Positions 36,143 through 45,363 of a stretch of 64,000 bases of DNA are shown piece after piece. This DNA comes from JAEUMD01 sp044222395 (GTDB taxonomy: Bacteria > Pseudomonadota > Alphaproteobacteria > Rhizobiales > Hyphomicrobiaceae), in NCBI GenBank assembly GCA_044222395.1, contig JBGANK010000010.1:12895-76894 (forward strand), read 5' to 3'. A model generated the notes under the pieces. The model ran no database searches and was not told the origin of the DNA. It worked only from the letters and a program-made list of their open reading frames with translations. Within the stretch, counting starts at the first letter, position 1; every line of letters starts with the position of its first letter. The position numbers and the translations under genes were made by a program.

Positions 36143-39100
36143 TTACAGCTCCACCACTTCGAGAACGCCAGGGACGGTGGAGAGGATGCCGGCCTGCTGT
36201 GGCGAGACGTCGAATGAGCCGGGGACCGCCATCTCCAGTTCGCGACCGCGTTCGGGCAACGCCATCACCAAGCGGATTTCGCCGCCCTTGCGGCCGTTTG
36301 AAGCCTTCGGCTGCAGGCGCTCGAGGATCTCCTTCTTCCAGTTCTTCTGGCGGGCGATCACGGCAGCATCGAGCACCAGCTTCAAGCCGCGCTGAACACT
36401 CGCTGCCACCTCGTCCAACGCTTCCAGCGACTGCACGCGCATCTTCAGCGTGTCGCCATCGCGTTCGGCCTCGACACCGATCACCACAGGTGTTCCCGGC
36501 TTCAACAGATGGCCGCAGGCGTTGAGCGTATCGGAGAAGATCACCGCCTCGAACTGACCGCTCATGTCGGAGAACATGGCGAAGGCGAACTTGTTGCCGC
36601 GTTGCGATTTCCGCTCGCGGGCGGAGACGACGATGCCGGCGAGGCGGCCCGTCGAGGAACCATATTCGGCAGCGGCCTCGAACTCGGCATAGCGGCGGAT
36701 GCCGAGCCTGGCGAGCAGGCTCTGGTACTGGTCGAGCGGGTGGCCCGAAAGATAGAAACCGACGGCCTCGAACTCGGCGGTGAGTTTTTCCATCGGCGTC
36801 CAGGCGCGCGTCGGCTTCAAGTCGAGCATCGGCGGTCCTGCAGAGCCGCCGCCGAACAAGTCGGACGTGCCCAGAGCCTTATCGCTATCCACGCGCTGTG
36901 CCATCGCCATCACCGCGTCAGCACTGGCAGCGACAGCGGCGCGATTCAATTCGACGCCATCGAAGGCGCCTGCCTTGCTCATGGTCTCGATGGCGCGCTT
37001 GTTCAATGCCTTGGAATTGATGCGCGAGGCGAAATCTCCCAACGACTTGTAGGAGCCATTCTCGGCGCGCTCCGCGACGATCGTCTCGACAGCACCCGCA
37101 CCGATGTTTTTCAAGGCCGCCAGCGAGTAGCGGATGGCGCCGCGCTGTTCCTTCTCATGCCCACCTCTCTCCCCCTCACCCCCACCCTCTCCCCCTAGGG
37201 GAGTGGGAGAAGTGGCAGCCGCGACAGAAGCGCTGACCGCCAACCGGCCCTGCACGGGCCGGTCAGCCCGCGACTGCGCGCCGGCTCCAGTGCGCCGGTC
37301 GTCAACTCGGAAGCCGTCAGCGGCAGGCAAGTTCTTGCAACTCGCGTCAGCAAAAACAGTGACTGGTGGCTCGGGCAGGAAATCGACGGTCGAGGCATTG
37401 ATGCACGGCGGCTTGACGATGATGCCGCTTTTTCGCGCCTCTGACGCGAACATGGCCAGCTTGTCGGTATTGCCCATGTCGAGAGTCATGGAGGCGGCCA
37501 GGAATTCCTCGCGATAGTTGGCCTTCATGAAGGCGGTGTGGTAGCTGACCAGCGCGTAGGCAGCGGCGTGCGACTTGTTGAAGCCGTAGCCGGCAAACTT
37601 GTTGACCAGCTCGAAGATGTAGACGGCGTCGTCCTTCTTGACACCATTGGCTATGGCGCCATCGACGAAGCGGGCCTGCTGACGGGCCATCTCGTCCTTG
37701 TCCTTCTTGCCCATCGCGCGTCGCAGCATGTCGGCCTGGCCGAGCGTGTAGCCGCCCATCACCTGCGCGATCTGGATGACCTGCTCCTGATAGATGATGA
37801 CGCCGTAGGTCTCTTCGAGAATTCCCTTCAGCATCGGATGCAGGTAGTCGACCGGCTCCTCGCCGTGTTTGCGGTTGATGTAGGTGGGAATGTTGTCCAT
37901 CGGGCCGGGGCGATAGAGCGCCACCATGGCGATGATGTCCTCGAAGCGGTCCGGCCGGAGCCGCTTCAGGCTTTCGCGCATGCCTGTCGATTCCAGCTGG
38001 AACACGCCCACAGTATCGGCGCGCGCCAACAGCTCGTAGGATTTCTTGTCGTCGAGAGGCAGCGCGGCCAGATCGATCGTGATGCCGCGGCCGCGCTTCA
38101 CGAACTCGACGGCCTTTTGCAGCACGGTGAGCGTCTTCAGGCCGAGGAAGTCGAACTTCACGAGGCCTGCCGCCTCGACCATCTTCCAGTTGAACTGGGT
38201 GACAGGCGTTGCAGACTTGGGGTCCTTGTAGAGCGGCACCAGCTCGTCGAGCGGGCGATCGCCGATCACCATGCCGGCGGCGTGCGTGGAGGCGTGGCGA
38301 TAAAGGCCTTCGAGCTTTTCTGAGATCTCCAGCAGGCGGGCGACGATCGGCTCACGGTCGCGCTCCTCCTGCAGCTTCGGCTCGCCTTCGATCGCCTGGG
38401 CGAGCGTCACCGGATTGGCAGGATTGTTGGGGACCAGTTTGCAGAGACGATCGACCTGGCCATAGGGCATCTGCAGAACGCGGCCAACATCGCGCAGCAC
38501 GGCGCGTGCCTGCAGCTTGCCGTGCGTAATGATCTGGGCGACGCGGTCGTGGCCGTACTTGTCCTGAACGTAGCGGATCACCTCGTCGCGACGGTCCTGA
38601 CAGAAGTCGACGTCGAAGTCCGGCATCGAGATGCGCTCAGGATTGAGGAAGCGCTCGAACAGCAGGCCGAACCTCAGCGGATCGAGATCGGTGATGGTTA
38701 GAGCCCACGCAACCACCGAGCCGGCGCCAGAGCCGCGGCCCGGTCCGACCGGAATGCCGCTCGCCTTGGCCCACTTGATGAAGTCGGCGACGATCAGGAA
38801 GTAGCCGGGGAACTTCATGCGGGTGATGACGTCGACCTCGTAGGCGAGGCGCTTCTCGTAGTCCTCGACGGTGAAGCCCGGCGCCAGCGGATTGGCAGCG
38901 AGACGCGCGGCAAGCCCCTGCTCGGCCTGCCGCTTCATCTCGGCGGCTTCCAGACGGAACTGCTCGATCTCGCTGACGCTGTCATCGCCGGCAACGAAGC
39001 GTGGCAGGATCGGCTTGCGGCCCTTGGGCCGGTAGGCGCAACGGATGGCGATCTCGACGGTATTCTCCAGCGCCTCGGGCAGATCGGCGAACAGCCTCGC

Positions 39101-39937
39101 CATCTCGTCGGGGCTCTTGAAGTAGTGCTCGCGCGTCACGCGGCGGCGATTGTCCTCGACGACGTAGCTGCCCTCGGCAATGCACAGAAGCGCGTCGTGC
39201 GCCTCGTAGTCGTCGGGCTTGGCGAAATAGACCTCGTTGGTGGCGACGATCGGCAGCTTGTGGGAATAGGCAAGCTGCAGCAGCTGCGGTTCCAGCTCGC
39301 GCTCGGCGGAAAGCCCATGGCGCTGCAGCTCGACATAGAGGCGATCAGCGAACACACCCAGGAGCGCGTCGAGACGGTCCGCGGCGAGGCGGCTCTGGCC
39401 TTCGCGCAATGGCCGGTCGATTGGTCCATCGGGACCGCCGGTCAGGGCAATCACACCTTCGGCGTGTTGCATGATGTCGGAGAACTTGACATGCGGCGGC
39501 TCGCCATCGGCCGGAAGCAGGAAGGCGTGGCTGGCGAGTTTCATCAGAGCCGCGTAGCCGTCCTCGTTCATGGCAAGCAGTGTCAAGAGGCCGTCGGCGC
39601 GCGGGTCGAATGCCACGCCGCCGCGAGGACCAGCCTGTGGCAGTTTCGGATCGACGGTGGCGTGCCTGCCGAAGTCGACGGCGAGCGAGATGCCGACGAT
39701 AGGCTGCACTCCGGCGCCGGCGAGCTTGTCGGAGAACTCCAGCGCGCCGAACATGTTGTTGGTGTCGGTAAGCGCGATGGCCGGATAGGCTGCGGCTTCA
39801 GCGAGCTTTGCGAGCTTGCCGATCGGCAGCGCGCCTTCCAAAAGCGAATAGGCCGAGTGCACCTTGAGCGGGATATAGCGCGGCAAGGCGGGGGCCGAAC
39901 TGGCGGCTTCGGCGGACGTGCGATTCGGGTCGGTCAT
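36143..39937 (-). CDS. dnaE: DNA polymerase III alpha subunit, with in-frame insert
   Basis: The replicative polymerase, 1264 residues. The PHP domain begins YIPLKVHSAYSLLEGALPIGKL. The polymerase aspartates lie in PGRGSGAGSVVAWAL and SMPDFDVDFCQDRRDEVI. The thumb/fingers (FGYGFNKSHAAAYALVSYHTAF), HhH region and OB-fold follow. Relatives are about 1140-1180 residues. The extra length is between VDFLPEPP (near 853) and AIRYSLAALKN (near 933), where about 75 residues replace a short linker. This insert includes TSPTPLGGEGGGEG, the translation of a palindromic repeat at 37163-37217. The reading frame is intact throughout. Confidence 0.96.
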   Translation of the reverse strand: MTDPNRTSAEAASSAPALPRYIPLKVHSAYSLLEGALPIGKLAKLAEAAAYPAIALTDTNNMFGALEFSDKLAGAGVQPIVGISLAVDFGRHATVDPKLPQAGPRGGVAFDPRADGLLTLLAMNEDGYAALMKLASHAFLLPADGEPPHVKFSDIMQHAEGVIALTGGPDGPIDRPLREGQSRLAADRLDALLGVFADRLYVELQRHGLSAERELEPQLLQLAYSHKLPIVATNEVYFAKPDDYEAHDALLCIAEGSYVVEDNRRRVTREHYFKSPDEMARLFADLPEALENTVEIAIRCAYRPKGRKPILPRFVAGDDSVSEIEQFRLEAAEMKRQAEQGLAARLAANPLAPGFTVEDYEKRLAYEVDVITRMKFPGYFLIVADFIKWAKASGIPVGPGRGSGAGSVVAWALTITDLDPLRFGLLFERFLNPERISMPDFDVDFCQDRRDEVIRYVQDKYGHDRVAQIITHGKLQARAVLRDVGRVLQMPYGQVDRLCKLVPNNPANPVTLAQAIEGEPKLQEERDREPIVARLLEISEKLEGLYRHASTHAAGMVIGDRPLDELVPLYKDPKSATPVTQFNWKMVEAAGLVKFDFLGLKTLTVLQKAVEFVKRGRGITIDLAALPLDDKKSYELLARADTVGVFQLESTGMRESLKRLRPDRFEDIIAMVALYRPGPMDNIPTYINRKHGEEPVDYLHPMLKGILEETYGVIIYQEQVIQIAQVMGGYTLGQADMLRRAMGKKDKDEMARQQARFVDGAIANGVKKDDAVYIFELVNKFAGYGFNKSHAAAYALVSYHTAFMKANYREEFLAASMTLDMGNTDKLAMFASEARKSGIIVKPPCINASTVDFLPEPPVTVFADASCKNLPAADGFRVDDRRTGAGAQSRADRPVQGRLAVSASVAAATSPTPLGGEGGGEGERGGHEKEQRGAIRYSLAALKNIGAGAVETIVAERAENGSYKSLGDFASRINSKALNKRAIETMSKAGAFDGVELNRAAVAASADAVMAMAQRVDSDKALGTSDLFGGGSAGPPMLDLKPTRAWTPMEKLTAEFEAVGFYLSGHPLDQYQSLLARLGIRRYAEFEAAAEYGSSTGRLAGIVVSARERKSQRGNKFAFAMFSDMSGQFEAVIFSDTLNACGHLLKPGTPVVIGVEAERDGDTLKMRVQSLEALDEVAASVQRGLKLVLDAAVIARQKNWKKEILERLQPKASNGRKGGEIRLVMALPERGRELEMAVPGSFDVSPQQAGILSTVPGVLEVVEL
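37163..37217. repeat. C-rich/G-rich palindromic repeat inside dnaE
   Basis: The plus strand reads CTCTCCCCCTCACCCCCACC, then CTCTCCCCCTAGGGGAGTGG and GAGAAGTGG. It is a C-rich arm with a central CCCCTAGGGG palindrome and a G-rich return arm, of the same type as the repeat at 5411-5456. It is translated in the dnaE frame as a Gly/Glu/Ser/Pro-rich segment. Confidence 0.65.
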
Positions 39938-40016
39938 GAGGGCCGATCATAGCCGAGTGCGACGATCGTGCACGCGCCCGCTGCCGCCTTGTCCACCATC
40001 ATGGACCGGACCGGCC

Positions 40017-40733
40017 CTAACTATGAGCATATCCACGCGGCACATCATGCAGCAGCCCATCGGAGAGCTGCAATATGCGGTCCATGCGGTGAGCGAGATC
40101 GATGTTGTGGGTGGCGATCAAAGCGGCGACGCCGGTCCTGCGGATGAGTGAGATCAGCTCGTTGAAGACGCGCTCGGAGGTCTTGGGATCGAGGTTGCCG
40201 GTCGGCTCGTCGGCCAGCAGCAGGCGCGGCGCGTTGGCAAGTGCGCGACAGATCGCGGTGCGCTGCTGTTCGCCGCCCGAAAGCTCCGCCGGGCGATGCT
40301 CGACACGCTCGGCGAGGCCAAGCGAGGCCAGCAGATCGCGGCCGCGTTGTTGTGCCTTGCCACGCGGGGCACCGGCGATCATCTGCGGGATGACGACATT
40401 CTCAAGCGCGGTGAACTCGGGCAGCAACTGGTGGAACTGATAGACGAAGCCGACCTCACCGCGTCGAACCGCGGTGCGTTGGCCGTCGTCCATGCGCGCG
40501 CAATCGCGGCCGTTGACGATGACGTGGCCGCTATCGGGTTGCTCGAGCAATCCGGCGATGTGCAAGAGCGTCGACTTGCCAGCACCCGAAGGTCCAACCA
40601 GCGCGACAGCTTCACCCGGCATCAGTCGCGCGGAGGCGCCGGCAAGGACGTGGATGGCGCGCGGGCCCTGGTGGAACGTGCGCCTGATGTCGATGAGCTG
40701 GAGCACCGGCGCAGAGGATGCGTTCGTGTTCAC
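40017..40733 (-). CDS. lolD: lipoprotein-releasing ABC transporter ATP-binding protein LolD
   Basis: A 238-residue ATPase of the Lol system that extracts lipoproteins from the inner membrane. Walker A is GPSGAGKST (near 48), the Q-loop VYQFHQLLPEFTALENV, the signature LSGGEQQRTAICRAL, and Walker B LLLADEPTGNLD. It starts with GTG at 40733, ten bases after the stop of the permease gene, with GAGTGAGG upstream. It forms an operon with lolE. Confidence 0.95.
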   Translation of the reverse strand: MNTNASSAPVLQLIDIRRTFHQGPRAIHVLAGASARLMPGEAVALVGPSGAGKSTLLHIAGLLEQPDSGHVIVNGRDCARMDDGQRTAVRRGEVGFVYQFHQLLPEFTALENVVIPQMIAGAPRGKAQQRGRDLLASLGLAERVEHRPAELSGGEQQRTAICRALANAPRLLLADEPTGNLDPKTSERVFNELISLIRRTGVAALIATHNIDLAHRMDRILQLSDGLLHDVPRGYAHS

Positions 40734-40743
40734 TACCGGGGCC

Positions 40744-42036
40744 TCACTCGTATCTCAGCGCTTCGACGGGATCGAGCTTCGACGCCTTCCACGATGGGTA
40801 GAGCGTCGCCAGCACCGACAAGAGCATCGCCATGAGGACGATGGTGGCCGTCTCGCGCGGGTTGATGTCGGCGGGCAGCTTGTTGAGATAGTAGACCTGG
40901 GGATCGAAGATCTGGGTGTTGGTGAGCCAAGCGACGAAGCCGCGGATGGACTCGATGTTCCAACAGAAGACGACGCCGAGGATGAAGCCCGCAATCGTAC
41001 CGACGATGCCGATCGATGCGCCGGTAATCAAGAACACGCGCATGATCGACCCCTTGGTCGCACCCATGGTTCTCAAGATCGCGATGTCGCGGCCCTTGTC
41101 CTTCACCAGCATCATCAAGCCGGAGATGATGTTCAAGGCCGCCACCAGGACGATCAGCGAGAGAATGATGAACATCACGTTGCGCTCGACCTCGAGCACC
41201 TTGAAGAAGGTTTCGTTGCGCTGGCGCCAGTCATTGACCTGAACAGTCGGGCCGCCGACGCGGCGGATCTCCGCGGAGAATTGATCGACCGCCTCGGGAT
41301 TGTCGAGGACAACTTCGAGCACGTCGACCTCGTTGCCCTTGTTGAAGTAGCGCTGCGCCTCGGCGAGCGGCATGAATACGATCATGCGATCGTACTCCGA
41401 CATGCCCAATTCGAACACGGCCGAGACGACGTAGGGCTTTGATCGCGGCGCGGTTCCGAATGGCGTCGTGGCGCCGCGCGGCGAAACGAGCGTAATGGTG
41501 TCGCCGGCGGTCACTCGCAATGTGTTGGCAAGACGCTGGCCGATGGCGATGCCGCCCTGCGTGTCGAAGCCCTCGAGGCTGCCGCTTCGCACGTTGTCCC
41601 ACACCAGCGCGAGCTTTCTCAGCGAGGCCTCGTCGATGCCGCGCACAAGCCCGCCGGTCGCCTGGACCGCGGAGGACACCATCACCTGGCCCTCGATCAA
41701 CGGGATCGCGACGTTGACGCCGGGCAATTCCTCGATGCGCTTGCGCACATCGCCGTAATCGGTGAAGGCGTCGCCGACCTTCATGACGATGACATGGCCG
41801 TTGAGGCCGAGGATCTTGGAGAAGAGGTCCTTGCGGAAGCCGTTCATGACGGCCATGACGATGATGAGCGTGGCAACGCCCAGCATGATGCCGAGGAAGG
41901 AGAAGCCGGCGATCACCGAGATGAACCCCTCCTTGCGTCGGGATCTCAGGTAACGCCCCGCCAGCATCCATTCGAAGGGCGAGAACGGTCGCGTTCGCGC
42001 GGTGGTCGAAGCTCTGCTCGCCATCACATCCGTCAT
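40744..42036 (-). CDS. lolE: lipoprotein-releasing ABC transporter permease (LolC/LolE family)
   Basis: About 430 residues with four membrane helices. The N-terminal FEWMLAGRYLRSRRKEGFISVIAGFSFLGI (read in parts) precedes helix 1. A large periplasmic MacB-like domain (about 60-290) is followed by the FtsX domain with helices 2-4 (MFIILSLIVLVAALNIISGL). The C terminus ends SKLDPVEALRYE, the family hallmark. Only one permease gene accompanies lolD here, so it likely works as a homodimer (LolF-like), as described in alphaproteobacteria. The start at 42036 is one of several close ATGs. Confidence 0.94.
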   Translation of the reverse strand: MTDVMASRASTTARTRPFSPFEWMLAGRYLRSRRKEGFISVIAGFSFLGIMLGVATLIIVMAVMNGFRKDLFSKILGLNGHVIVMKVGDAFTDYGDVRKRIEELPGVNVAIPLIEGQVMVSSAVQATGGLVRGIDEASLRKLALVWDNVRSGSLEGFDTQGGIAIGQRLANTLRVTAGDTITLVSPRGATTPFGTAPRSKPYVVSAVFELGMSEYDRMIVFMPLAEAQRYFNKGNEVDVLEVVLDNPEAVDQFSAEIRRVGGPTVQVNDWRQRNETFFKVLEVERNVMFIILSLIVLVAALNIISGLMMLVKDKGRDIAILRTMGATKGSIMRVFLITGASIGIVGTIAGFILGVVFCWNIESIRGFVAWLTNTQIFDPQVYYLNKLPADINPRETATIVLMAMLLSVLATLYPSWKASKLDPVEALRYE

Positions 42037-42111
42037 CTCATGAATCCCTTGTCCCTCTCCCGCAAAACGGTGGCCGCACTCCAATACTTCAAGCGCGATG
42101 AATTCTCGCCT

Positions 42112-42567
42112 CTACTTCACGAGGAGCTTCCCCTCAACCGCCGCTTTCGTTTCCGGTGCACACGGCTTGCCTTTCACTGTGCCGCCGACAACCCCCATCG
42201 TGATGCCATGCAGCAGACCTACGAGTGCCATCTGGCGTTCCGACATTTTGAAGCGTTGGCGATGCAGCTGCATAAGGGGCAGAAAATTTCGCCGTTGCCA
42301 ATCCAGGCCACAGTGCTCTGCCATTGATGAATTAGCCGCAGCGGAAACGATCAACTTCGCCTGTGCTTGGCTCAGCGGGGGATTGCGTCGCTCTTCGGCA
42401 GTGGCCGGCGCGCACTTTTCATTGCCACAGAACGCGCGTGGAAGATTGTCGAGGGCGAGGTTCATGAATCTCTGCCACGATGCATCCGCGTTAGCGGTGG
42501 ATTGCTCGGCTTTCGCTCCTCCCGGCGCAACTATAGCAACCACGACTGCGGCAACGAGAAGTCTCAT
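42112..42567 (-). CDS. secreted hypothetical protein with four cysteines
   Basis: A 151-residue protein with a signal peptide (LLVAAVVVAIVAPGGAKA, cleavage near KA/EQ). Cys pairs occur in RAFCGNEKCAPA, AEHCGLDW and GKPCAPET, suggesting disulfides in the periplasm. A mid-protein helix (RFKMSERQMALVGLLHGITMG) follows. I do not recognise the family. It is 54 bases from the proS stop and probably cotranscribed with proS. Confidence 0.7.
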   Translation of the reverse strand: MRLLVAAVVVAIVAPGGAKAEQSTANADASWQRFMNLALDNLPRAFCGNEKCAPATAEERRNPPLSQAQAKLIVSAAANSSMAEHCGLDWQRRNFLPLMQLHRQRFKMSERQMALVGLLHGITMGVVGGTVKGKPCAPETKAAVEGKLLVK

Positions 42568-42621
42568 ACGCCTAGCCCTTCGCCAGGGACAGATCGCCAG
42601 GTCAGCGAGTCCCTATTCCAC

Positions 42622-44154
42622 CTAGTACGCCCGTGCGATCAGCACGTATTCCTTGGCCGGCTTGCCATTGAAAATGCAAGTTCCCTCGATCTTGCCCTGG
42701 TCGAGCGGCGCATTGCGAATGGTCAGCTTCAACGCCTTGAGCCGCTCGGCAATTGCGTCGAGCTCCGTCCCTTCCGGTCTGGACCAAGGCACCTTGACCC
42801 AACCCTTGAACGGACCTGCTTCATCGTCGGCTTCTGTTGCACCGAAATGCGCCGAAACCTCGTCGAACGAGCGCATTCCGGAAACGATGTTGCCGTCGAG
42901 GCGCGCCTTGGCCTCGGCGTAGAGGCTCGCCTGGATGTTTTCCAGCAATGACGCCGCGCCAGCGACGAACTCGGCGCGCGGTTGGGTTTGTGAGATCACC
43001 TTGTCGCCATCGCGCAAGCGATCGCGGCGCATCAACGTCACATTCGCGCCTGCCGCATCGCGCCCGCCGATCTCGATGATGATTGGCGCGCCGCGGCGCA
43101 CCCAGTTCCAGCGCTTCTCGGCGGACTTGGTGGGCTTCACATCGACGAGCACGCGGATGCCCTTCGCCTTCAGGTCCTTCTCGACGCCCTGACAATATTC
43201 GATGAGTGCCGCATCTTCCGGCTTGTCACGCAGCATTGGGATGATGACGATCTGGCGCGGCGCTATTCGCGGCGGCACGCGCAGGCCATCGTCGTCGCCG
43301 TGAGTCATGATGACACCGCCGATGAGGCGCGTCGACACGCCCCAACTGGTCGTATGGCAGTATTCGAGCTTGCCTTCGGCGCTCTGGTACTGGATCTGTT
43401 GTGCCTCGGCGAAATGCGTGCCGAGATAATGCGAGGTGCCGGCCTGCAAGGCCTTGCCGTCCTGCATCATCGCCTCGATCGAATAGGTGTTGTCGGCGCC
43501 GGGGAAGCGCTCGTTGGCCGGCTTCTCGCCGGCGATGACGGGCATCGCCAGCACGTTCTCGGCGAACTCGCGGTAGACCTCGAGCATGCGCATGGTCTCG
43601 GCCATGGCGTCTTCGCGGTCAGCATGCGCGGTGTGGCCCTCCTGCCAGAGGAACTCGGCGGTGCGCAGGAAGAGCCGCGTGCGCATTTCCCAGCGCACGA
43701 CGTTGGCCCACTGGTTCACGAGCAGCGGCAGATCGCGATAGCTCTTCACCCAGCGCTGGAAGGCGTCGCCGATGATGGTCTCGGAGGTCGGGCGCACGAT
43801 CAGCGGCTCTTCGAGCTTCGCGGTGGGATCGAGCTCCAGCCTGCCGCCGACGTTCTTCAGGCGGTGATGCGTGACGACCGCCATCTCCTTGGCGAAGCCC
43901 TCGACGTGCTCAGCCTCCTTGGCGATGAAGCTCATCGGGATGAAGAGCGGGAAGTAGCAGTTGTCGTGGCCTGTATCCTTGATGCGCTGGTCGAGCTCGG
44001 ACTGGATCTTTTCCCAAACGCCCCAGCCCCACGGCTTGATGATCATGCAGCCGCGCACCGGACTCGTCTCGGCCATGTCGCCGTCGCGAACGACGGCCTG
44101 ATACCACTCCGGGAAATTCTCCTCGCGGGTGACGGAAAGCGCGCGCTTGCTCAT
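42622..44154 (-). CDS. proS: prolyl-tRNA synthetase, archaeal/eukaryotic-like type
   Basis: A 510-residue class II synthetase. Sequence features are those of the non-bacterial ProRS lineage (type 3): FPEWYQAVVRDGDM, VRGCMIIKPWGWGVWEKIQ, NCYFPLFIPMSF, IVRPTSETIIGDAF, RLFLRTAEFLWQEGHTAHA, GTSHYLGTHFAEAQQ, and a C terminus KEYVLIARAY ending in Tyr. The editing INS domain typical of bacterial ProRS is absent. The usual rhizobial enzyme at this place beside lolC/E is the ~440-residue bacterial type, so an in-place replacement by a transferred gene is an inference. The product is Pro-tRNA(Pro). Confidence 0.95.
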   Translation of the reverse strand: MSKRALSVTREENFPEWYQAVVRDGDMAETSPVRGCMIIKPWGWGVWEKIQSELDQRIKDTGHDNCYFPLFIPMSFIAKEAEHVEGFAKEMAVVTHHRLKNVGGRLELDPTAKLEEPLIVRPTSETIIGDAFQRWVKSYRDLPLLVNQWANVVRWEMRTRLFLRTAEFLWQEGHTAHADREDAMAETMRMLEVYREFAENVLAMPVIAGEKPANERFPGADNTYSIEAMMQDGKALQAGTSHYLGTHFAEAQQIQYQSAEGKLEYCHTTSWGVSTRLIGGVIMTHGDDDGLRVPPRIAPRQIVIIPMLRDKPEDAALIEYCQGVEKDLKAKGIRVLVDVKPTKSAEKRWNWVRRGAPIIIEIGGRDAAGANVTLMRRDRLRDGDKVISQTQPRAEFVAGAASLLENIQASLYAEAKARLDGNIVSGMRSFDEVSAHFGATEADDEAGPFKGWVKVPWSRPEGTELDAIAERLKALKLTIRNAPLDQGKIEGTCIFNGKPAKEYVLIARAY

Positions 44155-44445
44155 CGGCCAGCCTCTTGCGGCAGTTCGGACCGCCTTGTCAGGATCATCT
44201 TAGGTCTTGCGGTCCGCGGCTCGCGGGAACGGCGCATGCTCATCTTCTCTGATGTTGGCGGACCCGGGGGGCCGTGTCTGGATTGGCGTTTGACGCGACC
44301 GTCACGGCGACAAGAGCAGAGCGCGGACGATTGCCTCAGATCACTTCAGGCTCGGCTCTTAACGAAGATCAGCGCGCGCGGCAATGCTGGCACGGCTCCC
44401 GCGTGGGGATCAGCGGCATAGTTGTGGCTGAGTGCGGCCCTCATC

Positions 44446-45363
44446 TCACGGACAGGCGGCAAGGAGGCAGAACGAAACGCGCACGCCGTCGTCGTCGGCC
44501 AGCAGCGCATCAACGCTTATCCGGAACGGCGCGGACTTGTCCTGGCTGGCAGCAGCACCTTTTGGGATCGCCGAGTTCAGGAGGGCCGCAAGTCCGACGC
44601 CGTTGGCGACGTCCCCAAGCTTGGTCGCTGTCCGTTCAAGCGCGGTGGGCAGGTCGGCCGCCAGCATTGCCTGCAACGCGCCACAACCAAGCTCGGCCGG
44701 CAGCCAGGACGGGGGGCAGGACAGAGAGAGGTTGCCCGCAATTTCGATGCCGGCCACCTGCAAGCGCGCGGTCGGTGTCGAGGAAGGGCGGGCGATGGAG
44801 CGTTGCGGCGTGTTCGACCGGATGCCGGAGAACGGGCCGATTTGAGCCGGACTGAATCTTATGCTGAATCGGGGTTGATGCCAGACGATCCGGGGCCGCG
44901 CCTGGGCTGGAATGCAGGGTCCATGGATGCACTCAGCGGACATCGTGATCGAGGCCGCACGGGGCGCGATCTCAAGGCCCAATCTTGATTGCCGTGGATC
45001 GTGCCTGGACCGAATCGCCATGGTGATCGGCGCCATTGGCAAAAGTGCATATCTGGCTCCGGCGATATTGAACTGCGGCGACTGCAGGGTGAACGTCGTG
45101 GTCGCTATTGCCTCGTTACCGACATGCAGGCCAATCTCGATCGACGGCATTCCTTCTCGATCGGAGGACTCCAGCGTCAGATGCGACAGGCGGCCGATCA
45201 ACGCGGCCATTTCCCCATACGTAAACCGAAGCTCTGCGCCGCAGACGGGAGGCGAGCGGACAGCGAACAAAGCGCAGCCAACAGCGCACATGAGCCGATT
45301 TACGCGTCGTTTGCCACTATCGCGGCACTGAAACCTGGCCTTGTGAACGCGGACCATCACCAC
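44446..45363 (-). CDS. secreted hypothetical protein
   Basis: An open frame of 305 codons with a probable signal peptide after a basic segment (RRVNRLMCAVGCALFAVRSPPVCGAE). The true start may be near 45291 rather than 45363. The mature part alternates predicted strands (MPSIEIGLHVGNEAIATTTF, FNIAGARYALLPMAPI) and has several Cys, including SLSCPPSW, LGCGAL and SFCLLAACP at the C terminus. No family is recognised. Supporting points are length, signal peptide and isolation from other genes. Opposite-strand frames lack such features. Confidence 0.55.
   Translation of the reverse strand: MVMVRVHKARFQCRDSGKRRVNRLMCAVGCALFAVRSPPVCGAELRFTYGEMAALIGRLSHLTLESSDREGMPSIEIGLHVGNEAIATTTFTLQSPQFNIAGARYALLPMAPITMAIRSRHDPRQSRLGLEIAPRAASITMSAECIHGPCIPAQARPRIVWHQPRFSIRFSPAQIGPFSGIRSNTPQRSIARPSSTPTARLQVAGIEIAGNLSLSCPPSWLPAELGCGALQAMLAADLPTALERTATKLGDVANGVGLAALLNSAIPKGAAASQDKSAPFRISVDALLADDDGVRVSFCLLAACP

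Noticed and set aside
37142..37377. Frameshift or pseudogene in dnaE
   Set aside because: The frame is continuous on both sides and conserved motifs downstream are intact, so it is an in-frame insert, not a break.
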